Shown in pieces: positions 35,840 through 45,461 of a stretch of DNA of 64,000 bases (position 1 is its first letter; each line of letters begins with the position of its first letter). The DNA comes from Ensifer adhaerens (GTDB lineage: Bacteria > Pseudomonadota > Alphaproteobacteria > Rhizobiales > Rhizobiaceae), in contig NZ_CP083350.1 of assembly GCF_020035535.1 (NCBI RefSeq), positions 248,001 to 312,000 on the forward strand, written 5' to 3'. Made by a program: the position numbers and the translations under genes. The notes below the pieces were generated by a model that saw only the letters and a list, made by a program, of their open reading frames with translations, was not told where the DNA came from and did no database searches.

Positions 35840-37297
35840 ATGAAACGCCGTGAATTCCTGGGCGGACTGATGTCGGGCGCTGTCGTCGCCGCATCGGGTA
35901 CCGCATTCCATCCAAACAAGAGCTGGGCTGAGGCCGGCAAGGCAGCGTCATCGGGCGCGGGGACCCGTTCGCTTGCGATCACCAAACGCGTCATCGAGGT
36001 GAATGGCAAAGCCGCCAACGTGTTCGGGCTCCTACAACCGGATGGCGCCGTCGGCCTGACGCTCGATGCGGACGGGCCGCTCGACGTCGCCCTTTCAAAT
36101 CAGGGCGGCGAAGAAACGCTTATCCACTGGCACGGGCTCGCACCGCCGTGGGACATGGACGGCGTGCCGGACAATCCGGCAGCGCCTCTGAAGGCGAATG
36201 AGGCCCGGCACTACACGTTTCCGGTCGGCTCCGGCGGCACACACTGGATGCATGCGCATACGCTGCAGGAGCAGAACCTGATGGCCGCGCCGCTGATCGT
36301 GCGGACTGCCGAGGACAGACAGCGCGACGAACAGGAAGTGATCATCCTTCTGCATGACTTCTCCTTCACGCCGGCCGAGGAACTGCTCGCCAAACTCAAG
36401 GGATCGGCGGGCGGCCACGGGATGAACCACGGCGCGATGATGCAGGGCATGGCATCCAACATGCAGGGCCACATGTCCGGAGCGGCAATGCCGGGCATGG
36501 CCGCCATGGATCTGAACGACATCGAGTATGATGCCTACCTCGCCAACGACCGCACGCTCGACGATCCGGAAGTGGTCACCGTCGAGAGCGGAGGTCGCAT
36601 TCGCCTGCGCATCATCAATGGCGCGACAGCCACTGCCTTCACGATCGACACCGGCGCACTCAGCGGACAGCTGATCGCCGTCGACGGGCAGTCGGTGCAA
36701 CCGGTTTCCGGAAACCGTTTCCCGATTTCCATGGGACAGCGGCTCGATATCCGGCTGGAGCTTCCGAAGTCAGCGGGAGCCCAGCCCATCCTCGCGCTGC
36801 GCGAAGGCACGGATCATCGCACAGGCATCATCCTGGCGCCGTCCGGTGCAAAGATCGCCAGGATCGCATCGCGTGGAACGGAGCACGGGCCGATTGTCGG
36901 GCTCGATCTCGAAGAGCGGATAGCCGCCGCCACGCCACTTCCCGTTCGTCCTGCCGACCGTCGGTTCGAGCTCACTCTGACGGGCAACATGAGCGGCTAC
37001 GACTGGCGGATCGAGGGCGGCGACGGCCTTGATGTCCGCGAAGGCGAAAGGGTCGAGATCGCCATGCGCAACATGTCGATGATGTCCCATCCGATGCATC
37101 TGCACGGTCACCACTTCCAAGTGGTCGACATCGGCGGGAAGGCAATCGGCGGCGCCGTGAGGGATACCGTTGTTGTGCCACCGATGGGGAGCGTTAGCGT
37201 CGTGTTCGACGCAAACAATCCGGGCCGCTGGCCGCTCCACTGCCATCACCTCTATCACATGGCATCGGGAATGATGTCCTTCGTCGCCTACGCGTAA
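35840..37297 (+). CDS. Multicopper oxidase, CopA/CueO-type
   Basis: A 485-residue periplasmic oxidase exported by the Tat route (KRREFLGGLMSGAVVAASG). All four type 1/2/3 copper motifs are visible: HWHGLAPP, HWMHAHT, HPMHLHGHHF and HCHHLYHMASGM. Between domains lies a Met/His-rich stretch (HGMNHGAMMQGMASNMQGHM) typical of Cu(I)-oxidising members. It detoxifies copper by oxidising Cu(I). ATG 35840 is chosen as GAGG is correctly spaced, rather than ATG 35834. Confidence 0.9.
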   Translation: MKRREFLGGLMSGAVVAASGTAFHPNKSWAEAGKAASSGAGTRSLAITKRVIEVNGKAANVFGLLQPDGAVGLTLDADGPLDVALSNQGGEETLIHWHGLAPPWDMDGVPDNPAAPLKANEARHYTFPVGSGGTHWMHAHTLQEQNLMAAPLIVRTAEDRQRDEQEVIILLHDFSFTPAEELLAKLKGSAGGHGMNHGAMMQGMASNMQGHMSGAAMPGMAAMDLNDIEYDAYLANDRTLDDPEVVTVESGGRIRLRIINGATATAFTIDTGALSGQLIAVDGQSVQPVSGNRFPISMGQRLDIRLELPKSAGAQPILALREGTDHRTGIILAPSGAKIARIASRGTEHGPIVGLDLEERIAAATPLPVRPADRRFELTLTGNMSGYDWRIEGGDGLDVREGERVEIAMRNMSMMSHPMHLHGHHFQVVDIGGKAIGGAVRDTVVVPPMGSVSVVFDANNPGRWPLHCHHLYHMASGMMSFVAYA

Positions 37298-37305
37298 CCA
37301 GGATA

Positions 37306-37339
37306 CGCCCGGCGTCATCAGTGACGGAGGCGCCGGGCG
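37306..37339 (+). terminator. Hairpin between multicopper oxidase and copper ATPase genes
   Basis: CGCCCGGCG (37306-37314) is complementary to CGCCGGGCG (37331-37339) around a 16-nt loop. It starts 8 bp past the oxidase stop. The following CTAGCCTTGTTG is a poor U-tract, so partial termination or transcript stabilisation is more likely than full stop. Confidence 0.5.
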
Positions 37340-37379
37340 CTAGCCTTGTTGTCGGCGAGTACCAATTTGGAGGAATCCC

Positions 37380-39602
37380 ATGGACGAGCATAAGCACCAT
37401 CATCGGCACGAAGCTCACGACCATCACCACCATACCAATCAGAACGCGACGCCCTCCAAACCCGCAGACGGGCAAGGCTCCACGCAGGATGGCGTAACCT
37501 ACACCTGCCCCATGCACCCGCAGGTACGCCAACTCGGCCCCGGCAACTGCCCGATCTGCGGCATGGCGCTCGAACCCGAAGTTGTCACCGGCGATACGGG
37601 TCCAAGCCCAGAGCTTGTCGACATGCGACGGCGGTTCTGGATCGGGCTGGTCCTGGCGCTGCCCGTGCTGGCGCTGGAAATGGGAGGTCATCTCACCAAT
37701 TTGCATATGCTTGTTGGCGCGCAGACCTCGAACTGGATCCAGTTGATCCTGGCGACGCCGGTCGTGTTTTGGGCCGGCGCTCCATTCTTCGAACGGGCCT
37801 GGCAGTCGCTCATCACCCGTCATCTCAACATGTTTACGCTGATTGCGATGGGTACAGGCGTCGCCTGGGTCTATAGCGTCGCCGCAACGGTTGCCCCGGG
37901 CCTGTTCCCCGAAACGTTCCGATCCGGCGAGGGAGCAGTTGCAATCTATTTCGAGGCGGCCGCTGTCATCACCGTGCTGGTGCTGCTCGGACAGGTGCTG
38001 GAGCTGCAGGCCCGCGAGCAGACAGGGGGTGCGATCAAGGCTCTTCTCGATCTCGCGCCCAAAACCGCTCGCCGCGTCCGCGGCGACGGCACCGACGAGG
38101 ACGTGGAGCTGGAGGCCGTCGCCGTCGGCGACCGGTTGCGCGTGCGCCCGGGCGAAAAGGTCCCGGTCGACGGTACGCTTCTCGAAGGCCGCAGTTCGGT
38201 CGATGAATCCATGATCACCGGGGAGTCGATGCCGGTCACCAAGGAGGTTGGCGCAAAGCTGATCGGCGGTACGATGAACCGGACCGGCGGCTTCGTCATG
38301 GAGGCGGGCAAGGTCGGCCGAGACACCATGCTGTCCCGGATCGTCCACATGGTCGCCGAGGCGCAGCGCTCGCGCGCGCCGATCCAGCGGCTTGCCGACC
38401 AAGTCTCCGGCTGGTTCGTACCGGTCGTCATCCTGATTGCCGTCATCGCCTTCGCAACCTGGATGATGGTCGGCCCGGAGCCGCGCTTCGCACACGGACT
38501 GGTGGCCGCAGTGGCGGTACTTATCATCGCCTGCCCCTGCGCTCTCGGCCTCGCCACGCCGATGTCGATCATGGTCGGCGTCGGCAAGGGTGCCGGCGCC
38601 AGTGTGCTGATCAAGAATGCCGAAGCGCTGGAACGTTTCGAGAAGGTCGATACCCTGGTGGTCGACAAGACCGGAACTTTGACCGAAGGCAAGCCGATGG
38701 TCACTTCGATTGTTGCCGTTAGCGGCATCACGGAGGACGAATTGCTGAGGCTCGCAGCCACCTTGGAGCGGCCGAGCGAGCACCCGCTCGCAAGTGCGAT
38801 CGTCGATGCCGCCAACGAGCGCGGCCTGAAACTCGGCTCTGCCGAAGACTTCGACAGCCCGGTCGGCAAGGGCGTGACCGGTATCGTCGACGGCCGGAGG
38901 CTCATCATCGGCAGCCACCGGATCATGTCGGAGGAGAAAGTCGACGTCTCGGCCCTGTCGCAGAAAGCGGAAGAACTGCGTGACGAAGGAGCAACCGTCA
39001 TCTTCGCGGCCATCGACGGCCGCCTCGGCGGGCTGTTTGCAATCTCCGATCCGATCAAGGCAACGACACCGGCAGCAGTCGCAGCGCTGATCAAGGACGA
39101 CGTGCGTGTGGTGATGCTCACCGGAGACAACCGCACCACCGCCAGGGCCGTTGCCCGCAAGCTCGGGATCGAAGAAGTCGAGGCCGAAGTCCTTCCCGAA
39201 CACAAAAGCGAGATCGTCACGCGCCTGCGCAAGGAAGGAAGGATCGTCGCCATGGCAGGCGACGGCGTCAACGACGCCCCTGCGCTTGCCGCAGCTGACG
39301 TCGGCATCGCCATGGGAACCGGCACGGACGTTGCGATCGAAAGCGCCGGCGTGACGCTGCTCAAGGGCGACCTGCAAGGCATCGTCCGGGCGCGACGGCT
39401 CAGCCAAGCGACGATGGCGAATATCCGGCAGAACCTGTTCTTCGCCTTCATCTACAATGCGGCCGGCGTGCCCTTGGCAGCCGGGGTGCTCTACCCGGCC
39501 TTTGGGTTGCTGTTGTCGCCCATCATCGCGGCCGCTGCCATGGCACTCTCATCCGTCAGCGTAATCGGCAACGCCCTCAGATTGAGGAGCGCTCGCATAT
39601 GA
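37380..39602 (+). CDS. Copper-translocating P-type ATPase (P1B)
   Basis: A 740-residue inner-membrane ATPase that exports Cu(I). The N-terminus is His-rich ([14 protein letters not shown]) and is followed by a heavy-metal-binding YTCPMHP...CPICGM domain instead of CxxC HMA domains. Transport site CPC at residues 385-387 ([11 protein letters not shown]), phosphorylation site D429 in DKTGT, TGES actuator loop and [10 protein letters not shown] hinge are present. GGAGG precedes the start. It probably receives copper from the CopZ-like protein. Confidence 0.92.
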   Translation: MDEHKHHHRHEAHDHHHHTNQNATPSKPADGQGSTQDGVTYTCPMHPQVRQLGPGNCPICGMALEPEVVTGDTGPSPELVDMRRRFWIGLVLALPVLALEMGGHLTNLHMLVGAQTSNWIQLILATPVVFWAGAPFFERAWQSLITRHLNMFTLIAMGTGVAWVYSVAATVAPGLFPETFRSGEGAVAIYFEAAAVITVLVLLGQVLELQAREQTGGAIKALLDLAPKTARRVRGDGTDEDVELEAVAVGDRLRVRPGEKVPVDGTLLEGRSSVDESMITGESMPVTKEVGAKLIGGTMNRTGGFVMEAGKVGRDTMLSRIVHMVAEAQRSRAPIQRLADQVSGWFVPVVILIAVIAFATWMMVGPEPRFAHGLVAAVAVLIIACPCALGLATPMSIMVGVGKGAGASVLIKNAEALERFEKVDTLVVDKTGTLTEGKPMVTSIVAVSGITEDELLRLAATLERPSEHPLASAIVDAANERGLKLGSAEDFDSPVGKGVTGIVDGRRLIIGSHRIMSEEKVDVSALSQKAEELRDEGATVIFAAIDGRLGGLFAISDPIKATTPAAVAALIKDDVRVVMLTGDNRTTARAVARKLGIEEVEAEVLPEHKSEIVTRLRKEGRIVAMAGDGVNDAPALAAADVGIAMGTGTDVAIESAGVTLLKGDLQGIVRARRLSQATMANIRQNLFFAFIYNAAGVPLAAGVLYPAFGLLLSPIIAAAAMALSSVSVIGNALRLRSARI

Positions 39603-39778
39603 GGGCGTAGAGCGCCGCGCGAGACCGGCGCAAGCGCCCAATCCGTCAAGGGTGCATGCGCTTGTCGACCGCTGGCCCTTCAAATGTTGCGGCCGCGTTG
39701 AAGGGCGGTTCGCCCTGGGCAAGGATAAGGGCACGCCACCATCGGCCACTTGGAAGCAATGCTACACTGACAAGCGAG

Positions 39779-39813
39779 AATGTAGCTTTCTTACATTTTG
39801 TTTGACGAATGTA
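39779..39813. promoter_or_regulatory. Three alternating AATGTA/TACATT half-sites
   Basis: AATGTA (39779-39784), TACATT (39792-39797) and AATGTA (39808-39813) alternate in orientation, the outer two within longer direct repeats GAATGTAG (39778-39785 and 39807-39814). The third half-site lies just after the -35 element of the promoter, so a bound dimer would block polymerase. The RpiR-type regulator at the end of the operon is the leading candidate; an iron regulator is a second option. Confidence 0.5.
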
Positions 39814-39830
39814 GATTCCTTCATTATACC
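39802..39830 (+). promoter_or_regulatory. Sigma-70 promoter of the AfuABC-like operon
   Basis: TTGACG (39802-39807) and TATACC (39825-39830) are separated by exactly 17 bp. Each matches the consensus closely, and the start codon of the binding protein lies about 75 bp beyond the expected transcription start. Confidence 0.65.
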
Positions 39831-39912
39831 GACACTCACGCACGGCGAGTGAGACCTGGGAGCCCATCAACGCTTTCACAGGGGCCGTTGCGTTCACCTG
39901 GAGGAAATCAAC

Positions 39913-40932
39913 ATGTCACGCCGTTTTGCGCTGGCTTCAGCGCTCGCAGTCCTGTGCTCGCATATCCTTTCGACCGGCAGCGCCAATGCTGCGGGGATGA
40001 CCGTCTATTGCCCGATGTCGGAAGATGACTGCGGCGCAGTTTTGAAAGCCTTCAAGGCGGATACCGGCATCGACGCGCAGTTCGTGCGTATCGGTGCGGG
40101 TGAAATCCTCGCCCGTATCCGGGCGGAAAAAAGCAACCCGCAGGCCGGCCTCTGGCTCGCAGGAGCGGCCGACAATTTCATCCAGGCGGCCAGCGAGGGC
40201 CTGCTCGCCGCTCATAAGGCGACTGGTATCGAGAAGGTCGACCCGCGCTACACCGACAAGGAAGCCCGCTGGACGCCGATCTCGCTCTCGCCGATTGTCT
40301 TTGCCTATAGCCAGAGCGTTCTCGACGAAATCGGCGCCAAGCCGCCGACCAGCTGGAAGTCCTTCACAGAGCAAGTATTCCAGCAGAGCGTCGCGCTTGC
40401 CCATCCGGCCTCTTCCGGCACCGCCTATGTAGCACTCGCCTCCATGGTCCAGCTCTATGGCGAAGAACCGGCCTTCTCGTTGATGAAGGATATCGACAAG
40501 AATGTCGTGCAATATACCCGCTCGGGCGTCGCGCCTTCGCGCATGGTCGCCAACAACGAAATCGCGCTGGCCATGGCCTACACGCAGGACATCGAGGCGG
40601 CGCTCGCCCAGGGCTATCCCGTCGGATACTCCTTCCCGGAAGAAGGCACCGGCTTCGAGGTGAACGCCGCCGCAGCGATCGCCAACGCTCCGGAAGAACA
40701 GGCCAAGGGGGCTACCGCCTTCCTCGACTGGGTGCTGACGGACAAGGGCCAGGCCGCCATCGGTGCAACGTTCCGAGGCCCGATCGTTCCAGGCTACAAG
40801 AACCCGGAAGCCAAGATCGACCTCTCCAACGTGAAGATGATCGATTACGACTTCACCTGGGCTGGTGAAAACCGCGCGCGGCTATTGGAACGCTACGAAA
40901 ACGACGTTCGCCACAAGGCCGACGCCAAGTAA
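39913..40932 (+). CDS. ABC substrate-binding protein, AfuA/FbpA-like
   Basis: A 339-residue periplasmic binding protein of the family that includes ferric-iron and sugar-phosphate binders. The signal peptide ends SANAAG; TVYCPMSEDDCGAVLKAFKADTGI opens the mature protein and IRAEKSNPQAGLWLAGAADNFIQAA follows. The paired Tyr motif that binds ferric iron in FbpA is not obvious near the C-terminus, and the operon encodes a phosphatase and a SIS-domain regulator, so an organic phosphate ligand, as in AfuA, is more likely than iron. GGAGG precedes the start. Confidence 0.82.
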   Translation: MSRRFALASALAVLCSHILSTGSANAAGMTVYCPMSEDDCGAVLKAFKADTGIDAQFVRIGAGEILARIRAEKSNPQAGLWLAGAADNFIQAASEGLLAAHKATGIEKVDPRYTDKEARWTPISLSPIVFAYSQSVLDEIGAKPPTSWKSFTEQVFQQSVALAHPASSGTAYVALASMVQLYGEEPAFSLMKDIDKNVVQYTRSGVAPSRMVANNEIALAMAYTQDIEAALAQGYPVGYSFPEEGTGFEVNAAAAIANAPEEQAKGATAFLDWVLTDKGQAAIGATFRGPIVPGYKNPEAKIDLSNVKMIDYDFTWAGENRARLLERYENDVRHKADAK

Positions 40933-40968
40933 CGCCCGACCGAGCAACGCTCGCCAAGGAGCACCGAC

Positions 40969-42651
40969 ATGACCCTCGTCTCGCAGGCGACCCCGTCCGG
41001 CCGGACGGGGGCATCGCCGGCCTTCCTTCGCCAGATCGTCGTAGACCCCTGGCTCTTCGGCATCTTCGCCCTCGTCACGGTTTCGGTATTGGTCTTCGCG
41101 GTCCTGCCGATCTTTACCGTCATGAAACAGGCTGCCGTCACAGAACACGGCTTCGACATTGCTGTTCTCGCCAATACGCTCTCGCAGTCCTTTGTCTGGG
41201 ATTCACTGCTCAATACGCTGCTGCTTGGCGCAACTTCGGCGCTCGTCGCCACGGCCGTGGGGTTCCTGCTCGCCTTTTCCGCGACGCGCACCACCATGCC
41301 AGGAAAAATCCTGGTGCATGGCGTGGCGCTCCTGCCGATCATCTCGCCACCCTTCGTCATGGCGCTGGCCGTCGTCATCCTGTTCGGCCGCTCGGGCCTC
41401 ATCACCCGCGAGCTGCTCGGCATCCGCAACGCCAATGTCTATGGCTTCCACAGTCTGGTGCTGATCCAGTCGCTAGCCTTCACGCCGATCGCCTATCTCA
41501 ACATCCGCGGCATGCTGCAGTCGATCGACAGCGCGCTGGAGGATGCTTCGGCCTCGCTGGGCGCGTCGCGCTGGACGACTTTTTCGCGGGTGACGCTTCC
41601 GCTCGTGACGCCGGCGATCCTCAGTTCCACACTCCTCGTCTTCGTCAAGTCGGTCGAGGACTTCGGCAATCCGATGCTGATCGGCGGCAACTTCAACACG
41701 CTCGCCGTCGAGGCCTATTCGCAGATGGTCGGCTACTTCAACCTGCAGGCAGGCGCGCTCCTCGCCAGCCTCATGCTGATCCCTTCCATGACGGCCTTCC
41801 TCATTCACCGCTACTGGGTCAGCAAGCGCAGCTACGTTACCGTCACCGGCAAGCCGACCGCCCAGACGATCCGCATTTCGGGTGCCGTCGTCGTTCCCCT
41901 GGCAATCCTCTGCTACACGGTCGTCCTCGCCATCCTCACCTTCTATCTGACGGTGATCTACGTTTCCTTCACGAAGCTGCCGGGCGTCGACAACACGCTG
42001 ACGATCGCCCACTACGCAACGGTCTTCACGGTCGGTTTCGAGACGCTCAGCAATTCACTGCTCCTTGCAGGCATCGCGACACCGGTAACGGCGATTGCCG
42101 GAATGCTGATCGCCTACCTCCTCATCCGTAAGGCCTTTCCGGGCAGTTTTCTGTTGCGCTGGGGTACGCTCGTCTCCTTCGCCGCACCGGGAACCATTCT
42201 CGGCATAGGCTATGTGAGCACCTTCAACGCGCCGCCGTTGCTTTTGACAGGCACCGCCTTCATCGTCATCGCGGCCATGGTGGTGAAGAACCTGCAGGTC
42301 GGCATCGAGGCCGGGTCGAACCAGTTGCGCCAGATAGACAAGTCCATCGAGGAAGCATCCACCATCCTTGGCGCCTCGAACACGCGAACCTTCTTCCAGG
42401 TCACGCTACCGCTCCTGAAGCCCGCACTGTTCACCTCCCTCTCCTATGCCTTCACGCGGTCACTGACGACGCTCTCGGCCGTGATCTTCCTGGTCTCGGC
42501 CAACTGGACGCTGATTACCGTCACCATCCTGTCCCAGGTCGAGACCCTGAAGCTCGGCGTCGCGGCCGCCTATTGCAGCATCCTCGTCTTCGTCGTGCTC
42601 GCCATTTTGGCGGCCGTGCAACTCGTCCTCAGTTCGACATCGAAGAGGTAA
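40969..42651 (+). CDS. ABC permease with two fused transport modules, AfuB/FbpB-like
   Basis: A 560-residue inner-membrane protein with about twelve helices, formed by two permease modules in one chain. Each carries a coupling motif: SALEDASASLGASRWTTFSRVTLPLVTP in the first half and KSIEEASTILGASNTRTFFQVTLPLL in the second. This arrangement is standard for Fbp/Afu/Thi-type importers. It begins 36 bp after the binding protein gene and ends 4 bp before the ATPase gene. Confidence 0.9.
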   Translation: MTLVSQATPSGRTGASPAFLRQIVVDPWLFGIFALVTVSVLVFAVLPIFTVMKQAAVTEHGFDIAVLANTLSQSFVWDSLLNTLLLGATSALVATAVGFLLAFSATRTTMPGKILVHGVALLPIISPPFVMALAVVILFGRSGLITRELLGIRNANVYGFHSLVLIQSLAFTPIAYLNIRGMLQSIDSALEDASASLGASRWTTFSRVTLPLVTPAILSSTLLVFVKSVEDFGNPMLIGGNFNTLAVEAYSQMVGYFNLQAGALLASLMLIPSMTAFLIHRYWVSKRSYVTVTGKPTAQTIRISGAVVVPLAILCYTVVLAILTFYLTVIYVSFTKLPGVDNTLTIAHYATVFTVGFETLSNSLLLAGIATPVTAIAGMLIAYLLIRKAFPGSFLLRWGTLVSFAAPGTILGIGYVSTFNAPPLLLTGTAFIVIAAMVVKNLQVGIEAGSNQLRQIDKSIEEASTILGASNTRTFFQVTLPLLKPALFTSLSYAFTRSLTTLSAVIFLVSANWTLITVTILSQVETLKLGVAAAYCSILVFVVLAILAAVQLVLSSTSKR

Positions 42652-42655
42652 GCCC

Positions 42656-43753
42656 ATGTCGAAAGTCATCTTCTCAAATATCACCAAGCGCTTCCCGGGC
42701 GTCGCGGGTGCGACCGCCGTCGATCGGCTGAACCTCACGATCGAGGAAGGCACGCTCGTTACCCTGCTCGGACCGTCCGGCTGCGGCAAGACGACGACGC
42801 TGCGCATGCTCGCGGGCTTCGAGACGCCGAGCGACGGCACGATCACCATCGGTGGGCGCGACGTTACGAACGTTCCCGTCAATGCACGCAATGTCGGCAT
42901 GGTGTTTCAGAGCTACGCCCTGTTTCCGCATATGAGCGTGCGCGAGAATGTCGAATATGGCGTGCGGCTGCTGAACCTGCCGCGCAACGAAATGAGGGAT
43001 CGCGTCGATTCCACCCTCGAAACAATGGCGCTCGCGCAATATGCCGATCGCTCGCCTTCGCGGCTTTCCGGTGGCCAGCAGCAACGCGTGGCGCTCGCAC
43101 GCGCCGTCGTCACCCAGCCGAAGGTATTGCTCTTTGATGAGCCCCTCTCGAACCTCGACGCGCAATTGCGCGAGCGCATGCGCGATGAGTTGCGCTCCAT
43201 CCAGCTCCGGCTAGGCATCACCAGCCTCTACGTCACCCACGACCAGAGTGAGGCTATGGCAATATCAGACCGGGTCGTGGTCATGCGCAACGGCATCATC
43301 GAGCAGGACGACACACCGCTTAATGTCTACGCCCGCCCCGGCACCGGTTTCGTCGCCGAGTTCATGGGCAAGGCGAACATCCTCACGGGCAAGGTCGAAA
43401 CCATCGAGCAATCAGGCATTCGGGTGCGGATAACCCCGACTGTCGCCTTGACGCTTCCATACGGCGACCACGCCTACAGACAGGGCGACGAGGTACGCTG
43501 CGTGGTTCGCCCGGAGCATATTCGCGTGGATCCGGAAGGCACGGTTGAGGCGAAGGTGCGCCGGGTGGTCTTCCAGGGCGCTCATGTCGAATATCTTACC
43601 GATCTGGACGGCCAGGATTGCGTCTTCCTCGATAACGATTACCACCGGACGGGCGTGGCCGAAGCTGGCCAGACACTACGCCTCTCCATCGACAGCCGGC
43701 CGGTCTGGATCCTGCCGCAGAATAAAGCCGACGCCATGGAAAGAGCAGCATGA
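42656..43753 (+). CDS. ABC ATPase, AfuC/FbpC-like
   Basis: A 365-residue ATPase. Walker A is GPSGCGKTT, the Q-loop VFQSYALFPHM, signature LSGGQQQR and Walker B LLFDEPLSNLD; the C-terminal 120 residues form a TOBE-type regulatory domain (RCVVRPEHIRVD). It powers the two-module permease. Its stop overlaps the phosphatase gene by ATGA, tying import to dephosphorylation. Confidence 0.9.
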   Translation: MSKVIFSNITKRFPGVAGATAVDRLNLTIEEGTLVTLLGPSGCGKTTTLRMLAGFETPSDGTITIGGRDVTNVPVNARNVGMVFQSYALFPHMSVRENVEYGVRLLNLPRNEMRDRVDSTLETMALAQYADRSPSRLSGGQQQRVALARAVVTQPKVLLFDEPLSNLDAQLRERMRDELRSIQLRLGITSLYVTHDQSEAMAISDRVVVMRNGIIEQDDTPLNVYARPGTGFVAEFMGKANILTGKVETIEQSGIRVRITPTVALTLPYGDHAYRQGDEVRCVVRPEHIRVDPEGTVEAKVRRVVFQGAHVEYLTDLDGQDCVFLDNDYHRTGVAEAGQTLRLSIDSRPVWILPQNKADAMERAA

Positions 43754-44607
43754 CCATCAACCAGCCCATCCTCCACGATCTCCACAAGACAATCGCAGAA
43801 GTCGCACGCGAGGCCGCACTCGCGGCCGGCGCCGTCGCCCGCAAAGGTTTCGTCGAGGCGAACCCGGAAACGCTGCAAACCCAACAGAAAGCTGGTTTCT
43901 TCGACATCGTCACGGCCTCCGACAAGGCGGCGGAGGCGACGGCCTGCGAGATCATCTGGTCTCGGTTGCCCGCATCCCGCATCCTCGGCGAAGAAGGCGG
44001 CCTGCAGGGCGAAGGCGACACGACCTGGATCATCGACCCGATCGACGGCACCAGCAATTTCGCTTCGGGCCTGCCCTTCTTCTGCGTCTCGATCGCAGCG
44101 TATCATGCGGGCGAGCCGGTCTGCGGCATCGTCTACGACCCGATCCGTGAGGAGCTCTTCATGGCGAGCGGCGGGCGGCTCACTTTGAACGGAGCGGAGG
44201 TGAAGCCCTTCTTGCGCGGGCGCAGCGACCGTGAGGTCGAACTCCTGACCAACGCTCCCTACGAGGGCGAGCGCCCTTCGCGTGCAGCGCAGGAAGCCCA
44301 TGCCGATCTTGTCAATTCCTTCCGTGCTGTGCGCCGTCTCGGCTCCTGCGCACTGCACCTTGCATATGTGGCTGCCGGACGCGTGGCGGTCGCCTACGAA
44401 TCGAAGTTCAGCGCCTGGGACATCGCGGCCGGCATCCAGCTCGTCGAAGCGGCAGGCGGTCTCGTCGCCGTTCAGGACCGGGAGGGCCGGTCGCTCGAGC
44501 CGCGCGAAGAGGCGCTCGGTTCGGTGAAGAGGCTCGTTGTGGCGCAGGCCGGTTTTGACTATCAATCGTCCTGCCTGTCGAAGCTGATGGCAGACGGCAA
44601 CTTGTGA
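43750..44607 (+). CDS. Inositol monophosphatase family phosphatase
   Basis: A 285-residue magnesium-dependent sugar/inositol/nucleotide phosphatase. The metal sites GEEGG, WIIDPIDGTSNFASG and SAWDIAAGIQLVEAAGG are intact. No signal peptide is seen, so it acts in the cytosol after import. The translational coupling to the transporter ATPase suggests it removes phosphate from the imported compound. The substrate could be inositol phosphate, a hexose phosphate, histidinol phosphate or PAP; context favours a sugar or polyol phosphate. Confidence 0.85.
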   Translation: MTINQPILHDLHKTIAEVAREAALAAGAVARKGFVEANPETLQTQQKAGFFDIVTASDKAAEATACEIIWSRLPASRILGEEGGLQGEGDTTWIIDPIDGTSNFASGLPFFCVSIAAYHAGEPVCGIVYDPIREELFMASGGRLTLNGAEVKPFLRGRSDREVELLTNAPYEGERPSRAAQEAHADLVNSFRAVRRLGSCALHLAYVAAGRVAVAYESKFSAWDIAAGIQLVEAAGGLVAVQDREGRSLEPREEALGSVKRLVVAQAGFDYQSSCLSKLMADGNL

Positions 44608-44650
44608 TCTCCGTGTTCGAAAGTCTCCATATCCCGGAACGAAGGGCTCC

Positions 44651-45439
44651 ATGCTCGATCTGATCAGGCAGTCTCTCTCGCAATTCACCCCCGCCGAACG
44701 CAGGATCGCCGAGGCGATCCTCGACACCCCGAGCACGGCGATAACCTGGTCGATCACCGACGCGGCACGCATCGCCAATGTCAGTGAGCCCTCGATCATC
44801 CGGTTCTGCCGGCGGCTCGAATGCGACGGCTTTCCGGACTTCCGCCTGAAGCTCGCCCAGCAGCTCGCCGTGCGCCAGGCGCCGGCAAGCCCGGCGGAAA
44901 GCGGCGCCGACCCGTTTACGGGGCTCGTCGACGATGTGTTCAACCGCGCCGCAGAATCGTTGCGCGAAGCCCGGCACGATCTTGACCTCGATACGCTGCG
45001 CCGCGCCGTCGATCTGCTCGCCAGGGCCCGCCGCATCGACGTATACGGCTATGGCGGCTCCGGCTTCCTCGCCGGTGAAACTCAACACCGCCTCGCCTCG
45101 CTCGGCATAGCAAGCGTTGCCTATTCCGACCCGACCTTGCAGATGGTGTCGGCACCTCGTCTTCGGGGAGAGGACGTGCTTTTCGTGCTCTCGTTTTCGG
45201 GCCGCACCAGCTATCTAATCTCGAATATCGAGATTGCAAAAAAGGCCGGCGCACGTATAGTTTCCATCTCTCCCGGCGGTTCCGTCGTCGCTTCCCTCGC
45301 CGACGAAAACATCAATCTCAACGCCTACCGCGCCTCGACCCATCCCCTCATCGTACCGACCGGGCGCGCCCCGATGTATGTGATGCTCGACGTGCTTTTT
45401 GCCCTGCTTGCGCGAAGATGCGAGGCAGGCGCTTCATGA
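44651..45439 (+). CDS. RpiR/MurR family transcriptional regulator (HTH + SIS)
   Basis: A 262-residue regulator with an N-terminal HTH_6 domain (TPAERRIAEAILDTP, EPSIIRFCRRL) and a C-terminal SIS sugar-isomerase fold (YGYGGSGFLAGETQHRLASLG, FVLSFSGRTSYLISNIEIAKKAG). SIS domains of this family bind phosphorylated sugars. It is the fifth gene of the operon, 43 bp after the phosphatase, so the effector is probably the imported phosphate ester or a derivative. Confidence 0.9.
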   Translation: MLDLIRQSLSQFTPAERRIAEAILDTPSTAITWSITDAARIANVSEPSIIRFCRRLECDGFPDFRLKLAQQLAVRQAPASPAESGADPFTGLVDDVFNRAAESLREARHDLDLDTLRRAVDLLARARRIDVYGYGGSGFLAGETQHRLASLGIASVAYSDPTLQMVSAPRLRGEDVLFVLSFSGRTSYLISNIEIAKKAGARIVSISPGGSVVASLADENINLNAYRASTHPLIVPTGRAPMYVMLDVLFALLARRCEAGAS

Positions 45440-45461
45440 AACCGGATGCAAGGATGACGAC

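Larger units (their letters stand above)
39603..39912. other. 310-bp intergenic region carrying the promoter of the phosphate-ester transporter
   Basis: The first half is ordinary GC-rich spacer; the second half turns A/T-rich from about 39760 and holds the operator and promoter listed below. A short plus-strand frame (39652-39852) spans the promoter and has no family resemblance, so no gene is called. Confidence 0.5.

Noticed and set aside
37194..39407. A 737-residue open frame on the minus strand
   Set aside because: It is the mirror of the multicopper oxidase and copper ATPase genes, whose motifs are intact; the antisense product is low-complexity Asp/Gly/Arg sequence.
39652..39852. A 66-residue plus-strand frame before the AfuA-like gene
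   Set aside because: It spans the operator and the promoter, lacks a ribosome site and resembles no family.
39913..43753. Annotation of the transporter as a ferric-iron importer
   Set aside because: The family includes iron importers, but the coupled phosphatase and SIS-domain regulator and the lack of an obvious iron-binding Tyr pair make an organic phosphate more likely; I leave gene symbols blank.
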